This document shows positions 55,176 through 64,000 of a stretch of DNA of 64,000 nucleotides, piece by piece (positions within the stretch are counted from its first letter, which is position 1; the number at the start of each line of letters is the position of its first letter). The DNA comes from Branchinecta lynchi. Its lineage: Eukaryota; Arthropoda; Branchiopoda; Anostraca; Branchinectidae. Under the pieces are notes generated by a model, which was given only the letters and a program-made list of their open reading frames with translations, searched no databases and had not been told where the DNA came from. The translations under genes and the position numbers were made by a program. The stretch is from assembly GCA_023053575.1 (NCBI GenBank), contig JAKZAP010000014.1:19990938-20054937 (forward strand), written 5' to 3'.

Positions 55176-56578
55176 ATGTCTGAAGTCGTACATGTTTCGC
55201 AAGATTTTCCAGTGAGTGATCATTGTCCGCTTAAGTTTTCATTTCATCTTTCTCCGTCTAGTCCTGTACTATCGCAAAAAGTTGAAGCACAGTTCTTCTC
55301 AGATTATTTTGGTCTAAAAGCCGAATACCAAAATGAAGTTTCTTGTCTAGTAGAAAAAGTTATAATTCGAGATAAAATAATTTACCTAGTTATGATTTTG
55401 TTTTTGGGCTTAGTCTTATTTATTTTCAGTAGATCCACATTTTGGAGTATGCAACAGATAGAGTCGATGAATCAAGTTTTATTAGATTCGAATCGAGAAC
55501 AGGAAAATGCTTTTCGATGGTGGTGGTACTTGGGAAAACCTCGTGGTGACAGTCCCTCTTTTATTCCAATGAAGAAAACAAAGGCGGCCTTCCAAGCCCA
55601 CTTACACCGTCATAATAATGTTTTAATCGAAAATGCTTCTACTGAAGTTGGCCGTAAACGTGTGGACCTTTGGAAAGTTCTCCGAAGAACTAAACGATTA
55701 AATCAACCAGAAAGTAATAACGATCCGTCTCCACAGGACTGGGAACTACATTATGCAGTTCTTGCAGCATCCCATGATTTTCCCGCTGATTTAGAGAAAA
55801 TTGCTTATTCTTTAAATAATGACACCATTGGTTTCTCTATAGATGGTGAAGATCTAATTAATGCAGTTGAAAAGTTAGAAAAACAATCGTCAAAGATCAC
55901 GATGGAATATTATCTAATTATATTAAATTTGCACCTCCGAGTTTCTTTCTGATTGTCCAGTGTTTTTTTAATTTGATGTCGATGGTTGGCCGGTTCCATC
56001 TTCTTTTCAACTTGGTACTATCACCCCTTTCCGAAAAGCGGAAAGTGAAATCGGTTTATATGGGATTCTTGCCGGCCGATCACCTGTGGATCAATATTCG
56101 GTAAATTGTTTGAACTTTGTATTAAACCTCTTTTTGAAAACCTTGATGTTGGTGAAAATCAAGATGGGTTTAAGAAAGATATGGGTTGTGATCATAACCT
56201 CGCTGCCTTTTCAGAAATAATACTTGAATCTAGAAATATCAATGAAATTTTATACGCTCTTTTAATTGACATAAAATGAGCGTTTGATAACTTATTCACG
56301 CTTCAGCAACCTTGACTCTTTTTTCTAGAGGTATTCTACTCTATTTGTCGTGTTTTCCGTTCTTGGTATAGCCGGCTGTCGATTAGGGTATCTTTGGGTT
56401 CTTTTCTTTTCTTCTTACTTGCCAGTGGGCAGAGGGGTGAGACAAAGTGGTATTTTATCTTCTTGGATATTTAATGTTAGAGCAGAGTGTCTCCGGTCAA
56501 TCCGAATATCCCTGATCTCGGCTCTTCGAGATGTTTCTTACCTAGCTTATGCCGACGACATAAATTTATTCAGTAAAT
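55176..56578 (+). pseudogene. LINE, decayed ORF2
   Basis: Starts in the endonuclease end (DFPVSDHCPLKF, the SDH box), continues in one frame to about 55950, then in broken frames GENQDGFKKDMGCDHNL, LLIDIK and RGVRQSGILSSWIF, and the catalytic-type box YLAYADDINLFS at about 56540-56575. At 56579 an R1 element begins. The LINE tail appears again at 56735-56930. Confidence 0.8.
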
Positions 56579-57302
56579 TAACAAGACCAAAGGTTTCGAT
56601 GGGATCCCAAAAATCTAATACTTTTTCCAGACAATTGCGAACGAACTACTATACTTGTCCAGAAAAAAAAAAAAAAGTTCAGAAGCTAATTCAGCGTATC
56701 TCCTTACCCGTATAAAGAACATCTAATCAACTATGTTGGCCTTATTTGAAATAAAATAAAAAAACTAAAAAAAAATATAGTACGAAAATATTAGTAATTT
56801 AGTTGTTAAAATCCTGTGTAGTTTTTATAGTATTTATGTGTCATGGAACGGACCGGATGGCTTAGGCATAGTTCTGTTTTATACATAATTTTGTACTCCT
56901 CACTTCCGAGGGAAATAAATAAATAAAGAAAGCTTTTACTTTTAACAAACTTGCAGGTTTGGGCCGGATTCCGGGTGAACTACTTGTCCGGCGAGAAGAT
57001 GGTTTTCTTAATCGTGTTTAACATGTCTCCTTACCCCTTAATCAACTATCTCGTTAGCTGTTTAAAAATATTTTGTTTGCCGCTTAATTTGAACCCCTTC
57101 CCCCACCCCTAACTGTGGGGCTACAGAGCCCATCTACAAACTCGACCTTTCCCTTGACCCAAAGAATCCTCACACCAAGTTTTATAAAAATATCTCATTC
57201 CCTTCGAGATTTATTGTGCTGACAGATGGACGGACAGACGGACAACCTTTTCGATGTCACAGGTATGTTATCCCTCCACTTACGTTCTGGAATCTCAAAA
57301 TA
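56579..57302 (+). repeat. R1 element interrupted by a LINE tail
   Basis: R1 5' end AACAAGACCAAAGGTTTCGA at 56579, R1 body to about 56730, then a LINE 3' end (56735-56930, same as 53520-53660), then R1 internal units and GGACAGACGGACAACC to about 57302. Either a LINE inserted into R1, or R1 inserted into the LINE and rearranged. Confidence 0.75.
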
Positions 57303-57344
57303 GACTGAAATATTAAAAAAAAAATAGACTAAATAGATTTACTC

Positions 57345-57960
57345 CGCTTTTTGGGATCCCAAAACGTAAGTGGAGGTAATTTTTTTTTTACATATTCAAG
57401 CGGTCGATTATGGATAAATAGCAAAAATGTTAAAGAGGTCTGGCGAAGACTCGAAAATGTACAAGATTCGATTGTCTGGATCATGAAGTCGGATAAATAT
57501 TAAATTTGCGTGATCCCACCGAAACTTTTGGTTTTGTCCAAAATGGTGGGTAATAAATAAATTACTTACTTACTCGTAGACTGGTAATACCAGTCTATTT
57601 ACCTAGAAATGCCAGTGGTACTTTTTGTCGCTGTTGACTACAGAAATTACGTAAATAAGTATTTTTTTTTTCATTTGAGAAAACAAAAAGAGAATCGAGC
57701 TTCTTTCTTATGTTTTTCAGTACAAAACAAAAATAGACGTAAAGCAGATGTGCCTGATGGCATTTTGATATGTAGAAAGTGGTAAAGTTTCGATTTTACA
57801 ACCCTAAATGCAGTAGGCCTATGCTCATTAATTTAAATAGCAAAAAACGTTAAAGGGGTCTGGCGAAGACTCGAAAATGTACTAGATTCGATTGTCAAGA
57901 GCAAGAAGTCCGGTAAATATTACATTTTTGGGATCCGATCGAAACCTTTGGTCTTGTTGA
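57345..57960 (-). repeat. two R1 fragments, reverse orientation
   Basis: 57345-57540 has the palindrome TTTTTGGGATCCCAAAAC at one side and (T)GATCCCACCGAAAC at the other with most of the interior lost; 57840-57958 is a second 5' end (TTTTTGGGATCCGATCGAAA, TTTGGTCTTGTT). Both share TCTGGCGAAGACTCGAAAAT. Confidence 0.75.
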
Positions 57961-57997
57961 ATTACGTACTGCCAAGTTGAATTGTATATTGTATGCA

Positions 57998-58172
57998 AGG
58001 CCGTATCCGGGGGGGGGGGGGGGGGTTAGGGGGTTGAAACCCTCCCCGAAACGTACAAAATTAATGATTTTTTAGGCTTTTCCCTCTGATCTATGTGTTT
58101 TTTCGCACTTTTTTGTCCGACCAGCAGGCAACCCCCCCCCCCCCCGAAATAAATTTCTGGATACGGGCCTGC
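57998..58172. mobile_element. short inverted-repeat element with G/C runs
   Basis: GGCCGTATCCGGGGGG at the left and CCCCCGAAAT...GGATACGGGCC at the right form an inverted pair; G run at 58011-58025, C run at 58133-58145. Runs of this length are prone to sequencing error. Confidence 0.65.
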
Positions 58173-59752
58173 TTGTATGTTTTTCACTTTTCCTTTTTTA
58201 TTTTTTTTTTCATTACTCCGTCAGTGACATTTGTGTAAAGATGGGAAATAAACATATTCATTCATTCAGTCACACGTGAGATCTTGGTTATCTGAAAGAT
58301 AAATAAGCCAGGGGGGAACCGGAAATCGTTTGACATGTTCAGAGTGGACGGATCGGGATGAAACTTGGTGGGAAGAACAAGCACAGGCCCTAGATACAGA
58401 GTAGACAAGACCGGGCCGGATCCGACCACTGTGAGGGGAGTTGTAGGGAGGGTTCCGGAATTCCGGTCATTCCGAGGTAAGGTGCTTACACATGTGCTAG
58501 GACAATGAATATTAGGGACCCGACCAAAATAACTTGGAAATAGTCACTTCCCCCTTCCGACCACCGTGGGGGGAGTGGATGGAGGGTGAATCCGGAATAT
58601 TGACGTATTTATAACTTTTGAACGGGGAATCGGATGTTAATGAAACTTGATATTTGGAAAGACTTCGTGTCTCAGATGTCAATCCGGAATGGATCTGGTG
58701 ACTTTGGGAGAGCTGGAGGCGGGAACCGGAAATCGTGTGACTTGTTCAGAGTGTACGGATCGGGATGAAACTTGGTGGGTAAACAAATACAGGTCCTAAA
58801 ATCATAGTTGACAAGACGGGACCCGATCCGAGCACTGTGGGGGGATTTGGAGGGCGGGTTCCGGAATTCCTGTCATCCCGACTTAAGATGCCTACACGTA
58901 CGTGCTAGGACAATGAACTTGGCAGGCATATTAGAGACCCGAACAAAACAGCTTGGAAACAGTCACTTCACCGATCCGACCACTGTGGGGGGAGTGGAGG
59001 GAGGGGGAATCCGAAATCGGATCCTGTCCAGACTTGAAATGAGAGATCTGAGACACGAGGTCTTTCCAGATACGAAGTTTCTTTAGATCCGATCACCCGT
59101 TCGAAAGTCATGCATGACCCTATTTTTCGGATTCCACCACCTCCTCCTCCCCCCACGATGGTCGGATCGGGCAAGTGAATATTTCCAAGTCAGTTTGGTC
59201 AGTCTCTAATACGCCTGCGAAGCTTCATCGTCCTAGCACTTCTGGAAGTACTCTAACTCGAGAACAGCGGACCGACAGACCGACCGCCCGGAAAGTGATC
59301 GGTATATGGCACTTGAGCAGAGCTGCAAGTGTCATAAACAAGAGCTGTAAGCTCATATGGCACTTGCAAGTATATGTAGTGGGTAGGGATATCAGCTAAG
59401 ATTTGCCCTGTCTTGAGGCACATGCGATTATGGGCCTTTCAGATTCATGAAAAAGGAATGGGGAGTCGCGTTGCGTTCTGTCACTAATATATATAGGACC
59501 TTTGCCTGTTCTTCCCACCAAGTTTCATCCGATCCAACCACTCTGAACATGTCACCCGATTTCAGTCCCCCCCCCCCCCGTCCATCTCCCCCAAAGTAAC
59601 CGGATCCACTCCAAACTTGAAGTGTGACATCTGTGACAGGAGATCTTTCCAAATATCAAGTTTCATTTAGATCCGATTCCCCGTTCAAAAGCTATAAATT
59701 CGTAAATATTTCGGATTCCTCCTCCCTCCACTCCCCCCACAGTGGTCGGATC

Positions 59753-59887
59753 GGTGAACAGTCACTTCACCGAAGTGACTTCGGTGAAGTGAACAGTCAC
59801 TTCGGTGAAGTGAACAGTCACTGTCACAGTCACTTTCGGTGAAGTGACTCATGAAGTGACTTCGTCACTTCGGTGAAGTGACTGTTC
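59753..59887. repeat. dense array of GTCACTTC/GAAGTGAC palindromes
   Basis: CAGTCACTTC, GGTGAAGTGA and TTCGGTGAAGTGAACAGTCA recur about ten times in both orientations within 135 bp, so most of the stretch can fold on itself. It sits between two R2 copies of opposite orientation and seems to come from the R2 phrase GAAGTGACTATTTCC. Confidence 0.85.
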
Positions 59888-60541
59888 ACCCCCCCCCCCC
59901 CCCCCAGTCGTGACGCCCCTGCTTCCAGGTGGACTAGCACGATAAAACTTGGCAGGCATATCAAGGATCCGACCCAACCAGATTAACTTGGAAACAGTCA
60001 CTTGCCCGATCCGACCATCGTGGGGGAGGGGAAGACGGTGGAATCCGGAAATTAGTGGCATGCATAACTTTCGAACGGGTTTCTGGATCTTAATGAAACT
60101 TGATATCTTCAAAGACCTCATGTCTCAGATGTTCCATTTCAATTCAAGACCGAATCCGATTAACTGGGGGGCGGGGGGTGGAGGGGAGAACCGGAAATCT
60201 TCTGACACGCATAGAGTGGAGCGACAAGGATGAAACCTGGTGGGAAGTACAGTCACAAACCCTAGGTGCATCAGTGACAGAATCGAAATGGATTCGGGTA
60301 CCGAGGGGGGGGTGGTCTGTACGGGGGTCTCCGGAATTCAGGTGGGCGTGAGTTAAGGTACTTCCAGATGTGCTATGAAGATTTGCTGGAGCATTATAAA
60401 CTTGACATCATTGGGTTAGACATCGTCACTTCTCCGATCCGATCTCCCTTAAAGAACTCATCTTAACCGCAAAGTGCAAAAAAATACTTTTGACCATCAT
60501 TTCCATCGTTTCAATCATTTTCCAGCTTGAGCGGCTTGCGC

Positions 60542-60573
60542 CTGAAGAGGACCGTTGCCAAGAAGGGCCGAAA
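60542..60573 (+). ncRNA. hammerhead-ribozyme-like core
   Basis: CTGAAGA, 21-nt stem-loop (GGACCG...GGGCC), GAAA. Same layout as at 28613 and 36926. Located near the end of an R2 copy. Confidence 0.35.
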
Positions 60574-61079
60574 TATAGCTCTAATAAAAATGTAGCTGAC
60601 TTATCCGTTTTGCACCGCCAAATACACTTCCATCTGACTCTTGCAAGTGCCATATAAGCTTCCAGCTCTTGTTAAGTATTACTATAACGTAGCTTGTTTC
60701 CAAAGGATAGGAAAGTATGAAATCTTTAAGCAACCATTAAAAAGCTTCAAAAGAGTAGGTGACAGTACATTCACATTTTTCTTTAAAGCAAAATTTTATA
60801 GCAAAGCGTCAGGTCCTGGAGCCTTCAGGGCTTGATCGACTTGATCCCATCCTGTATACAAGTTCCCATACCGAACCAACTGTAACCAGCGAAAAACCAG
60901 AAGGTTTCAAAAAGCGACTCGATGAGGACAGGCGCGGGCAGCCCTGGAAAAAGGACTGGTGCGCCCCGGAACCAGCAACAGGAACATAGCACCATCATCA
61001 TCCGCAAGCTACTCATCGAGATAGGACATCCTTATTGCTTGCAAGTGCGATTAAAGGTAATTTAAGGTAAAGGTAATAG

Positions 61080-61990
61080 GTTCCACTTCATCTTAATTTT
61101 CATTAGAAATATTTTCTGTTTCATTTCTTATCACCTTTTGATCAAAACTGTCATTAGAATTATCATCTAACGAAAACCGTTTACCTAGGAGTTCTTCTCC
61201 AGCAATTTCAGGCGTATATAAATATGAATCGGAAGAGTTGCAGAACCTTCCCGACGACAAATTTATCTCAAAACAGAACTATGAAATATTACGAAAAAGT
61301 AGCGTGCAGTACTAACGATGCTACTACACGCTTCTACTTCAAGGCTTCCGTGTTACTGCATTCTACTATATGCTACTATTAGCAAGACTGGATGCTACTA
61401 TGGCAAGACAGGATGCTACTGGATACTGCTACTAAAGATTGGACCAGTCTGAGGCCCTTTAAATGATGGTATTCTTTGCTATTATGTAGTGTTACATGCA
61501 ACGTTTTCGTGCTACTACCATCCTAATACGTAGGCCACAAATTTTTCATCGGGTTTTGATTTACAGATTCTATTTATAGTGTTCCAAGGTTCCAAACTAG
61601 CTTTTTCTTCACACAAATTTTTCCAATCTTCCTTTTTTGCTGTCAAAATTTTCGTTTTATAAGCTAGATGTGTTTGATTCTTCATTTGCTCGCTTTCAAC
61701 GGTACCAAGTCTCTTATAGACCCTTCGAGCATGTTTGTACTTTTTTCATAAATCTGTCAATTCTTGATTCTACCACCTGGCACATTTGCTTTGTTTGTGA
61801 CTATTTTTAAGAGGGATCCATTCCTTAGTTTCTTTTTTAATTAAACTCTTAATTTCATTAACAGCGCAATCAATTTCCTCCACTGAGGACATAGGTAGTA
61901 AATAAATGTCATCAATTCCACGTAATAAAATAGCACTAAAAATATCCCATTTTGTTTTCTCATAATTGTATCTTGGTTCTTCAGTCTCAA
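61080..61990 (-). pseudogene. LINE ORF2 linker fragment, interrupted
   Basis: On the minus strand the trace reads VEEIDCAVNEIKSLIKKET, then with a stop ARRVYKRLG, THLAYKTKILTAKKEDWKNL; beyond the R5 insertion (61553-61250) it resumes YLYTPEIAGEELLGKRFSLD. This pattern (K..R.. ... Y......K...W) is the segment between endonuclease and RT in non-LTR elements. Confidence 0.6.
61250..61553 (+). mobile_element. R5 MITE-like element, copy 3, inside a LINE
   Basis: 304 bp, CCCGACGACAAATTTAT at the left, AAATTTTTCATCGGG at the right, TACTAC-rich centre. Same orientation as 6581-6895. Confidence 0.85.
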
Positions 61991-63165
61991 TGATGGCAGG
62001 ATATTAAAACGAGGAAGGGAAGTTGCCGACCCCTCAAAGAATACTAAACAGAGAAAGGGAACGGTGCAGCTTTCCAATTTTCCAGAGCCTTGAAGTCTGG
62101 GGACACATCCTTCCTCGTTTTAGTATGCCCTTCCTAGTTCCTGGTTTTAATATGCCTTCCTGCTTTTCTCGAGTTCCCTTCCCTTCCTGGTTTTAGTCGA
62201 TTCCCTCAACCCTGATGTCAGAAGCCAGAATTGACAAACTTGATGAAGTTTGACAAAATAGAGTTTCGTAGAGCACAAAATAGCGGCGGAAATCTCCGAT
62301 GGGTTCGAGGTCTTCTTTGAGAATTTGTTCATGCCCATACCTGTGTTTGTAGCTCTGGTTTGTAGGTAATTGGCCATATTCCTACACAAGTATTGGTTAG
62401 ACATAGTAAAAAGTCGAATCCATAGGGTAGTGGGTCACTTTCACTTTCTGCTGCTGAAACATATGTAAAACCTCCATTACCTGGAACACAGATGACAGGT
62501 TTTCCACTTACTTACCTGTGGATCTATTTTACGTCTGATCCAAGCAGTGTTTCCACTTTTGTTTTTGAAAAATCCCAAATTCAGGTAGAAAAATCCCTAA
62601 AAATCCCTTTTTCTTCGAAGAATAATCCCTTGATAAATCCCTCTCCTGCGTCTGCAATATCCGATAATTACGACCACCTGTGTTTGTATCAGGAGCGGGG
62701 GGAGGGGGGGGGGGGGCAACTTGAAATATGTGTCTGTATAATGCCCGGCTATTATGGCTACCGGCTATAAACAATAGACATACAATTCTACAAATTTCAA
62801 GAAATATAAACATCAAAACCAAGCACGCCCTCATTTCAGCATTCGCTGGTTAAAACCCAGCTTCAGTTAGCTTTGGACGACTGCACACAAGAGAATTTAA
62901 AACTGAGCGCCGCATGCGAAAATTTTCAAATCCGCCGTTTTTTCTGAAAAATTTCACAGGGTGAAATTCACTATTTGGCAAGATCCAAACATACGACTGT
63001 CACTAACGATCTCTGAACATACGATTGTCTCGTAACGTAGCCTACGACAAGAACATCTCTTCGTATAATTAAATTACTAGAACCAGGTGGTTTACGGGCG
63101 AAATTCACTGTTTGTAACTTAAGTAACGCGGGCAAGCTCAAAACATCGAGAGTAAGAAAAAACAA
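61991..63165. other. unassigned stretch
   Basis: No family or coding motif recognised. TTCCTGGTTTTA-type words recur at 62110-62200, and there is a G run at 62698-62716. Confidence 0.4.
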
Positions 63166-63169
63166 GACA

Positions 63170-64000
63170 AGAGCTGCAAGTTCATATCGCACTTGCAAGG
63201 CTGGGTCAGAGGATGAAAGTAGGAATTCTTCAGTTCGTGGGTTTGTTGTAATTATTTGTAAGCAAAACCCTTGAGATAATGGGTCCTTGGAAATCACGAG
63301 AACGTATCGTTTGGTAAGACATTTGGCTGTGCTGATGCGCACTTTAGGGGCGCTAGAAATTCATCTGTAATCAAAACTCTTGAAGCAAAAATGATGATGA
63401 GCTCATCGGAAGAATGAAATGTATATTTTAATCAAAAGTATCATTTGTACTTTAAGAAACTCAGTTCTAAGCAAAACCCATGAGGCAAAAATATTATAAT
63501 CATGTCAAGTCTCTAATGTTCAAGTTTCATGGTCCTAGCACATCTGGAAGTACTTTAACTGGTGATCACTTGAATTCCGGAACCCCCCTTCCTCCCCCCA
63601 CAGTGCTCGAACCCGATCCAGTTCTGTCACTGATGAATCTAGGGCTTGTGCTTGTTCTTCCCACCAAGTTTCATCCCAATCGCTCCACTCTTAGCGTGTC
63701 ACAAGATTTACGGCTCCCCCCTGACTCCCCCCCCCCACAATGATTGGATCCGGTTCGGACTTCACATGGGACATCCGAGACACGAGGTCTTTCCAAATAT
63801 CAAGTTTCATTAAGATCTGATCACCCGTTCCAAAGTTATACGTACCTCTAGATTCTGCATTCCCCTTCCCTCCACTCCCCCCACGGTGGTCGGATCGGGG
63901 AAGTGACTATTTCCAAGTTAGTTTGGTCGGGTCCCTGGTACGCTTACCAAGTTTCACTAAGCTGTCCCAGCCCACCTAAAAGTAATTTAACTCCGTATGA
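63170..64000 (+). repeat. R2 element, forward, runs off the window
   Basis: Starts at the 5' terminus (ACAAGAGCTGCAAGTTCATA, GCACTTGCAAG), then GGCAAAAATGATG, AAGTTTCATCCCAATCGCTC, TCTGATCACCCGTTCC. The right end is cut by the window edge. Confidence 0.85.

Larger units (their letters stand above)
58310..60675. repeat. R2 elements, back-to-back copies
   Basis: 58310-58990 reads in reverse (GGATCGGGATGAAACTTGGT). 59030-59335 reads forward and ends with GACCGACAGACCGACC and a TATGGCACTTG hairpin with CAAGTGTCATA. A new 5' end starts at 59338 (AACAAGAGCTGTAAGCTCAT). 59900-60675 reads in reverse and ends at the inverted 5' terminus (AAGCTTCCAGCTCTTGTT). C and G runs abound. Confidence 0.8.

Noticed and set aside
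62971..63342. Minus-strand 123-codon frame as a possible peroxidase leader exon
   Set aside because: It overlaps the R2 5' end, has no signal-peptide pattern at a splice-compatible place and no cysteine pattern of the family.

Overview
This is a repeat-rich, AT-leaning animal nuclear DNA window, with spliced genes, GT-AG introns, non-LTR retrotransposons and many short DNA transposons. The two recognisable genes, a trypsin-type serine protease and a chorion/myeloperoxidase-type heme peroxidase, would fit an arthropod, perhaps a crustacean. That placement is inference; no sequence here settles the species. A run of exactly 100 N (22011-22110) marks an assembly gap.

Genes. On the + strand, two exons (6350-6507 and 8735-8890) give the C-terminal part of a serine protease with Asp189 and the Ser195 motif GDSGGP; its 5' exons lie left of the window or were not recognised. 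On the - strand, nine exons from 54550 down to 17134 give about 583 residues of an animal heme peroxidase. All exon phases agree and no stop interrupts the frame. A possible tenth, terminal exon is at 16711-16642. The introns are about 3.1, 1.8, 6.0, 0.9, 2.3, 19.3, 1.2 and 1.0 kb. The two genes converge tail to tail. The peroxidase N-terminus and signal peptide are not seen.

Everything else is mobile or repeated DNA. Two large families, called R1 and R2 here, share an architecture: both start AACAAGA, carry the same short motif near both ends, contain internal tandem units, and end in a palindrome or hairpin. This resembles non-autonomous Helentron/Helitron-like elements. R1 occurs at about 10.6-14.5, 23-24, 25.6-26.5, 31.9-32.7, 40, 42.6, 51.5 and 56.6-58 kb. 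R2 occurs at 1-1.3, 7-8.3, 27-28.4, 58.3-60.7 and 63.2-64 kb. A 1.5-kb duplication (22960-24522 and 31857-33330) begins exactly at an R1 5' end.

Smaller elements with supporting target duplications include two short hAT-like elements and one 1.2-kb hAT-like element (8 bp), three TTAA-flanked elements, and five elements with 3-bp A/T duplications. LINE fragments from at least two groups occur throughout; the largest (33330-35705) keeps a long open frame. A Ty3/gypsy-like gag relic (51790-53215) is split by one of the small elements. Several small elements lie within 15-60 bp of peroxidase splice sites.

Other structures: a foldback-like inverted repeat at 2.1-5.5 kb, a perfect 26-bp-arm hairpin at 1459-1523, tandem arrays at 1-1224, 21480-22010 and 31119-31505, and a repeated hammerhead-ribozyme-like core seen five times. 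All calls come from reading the sequence by eye; no database search was run.
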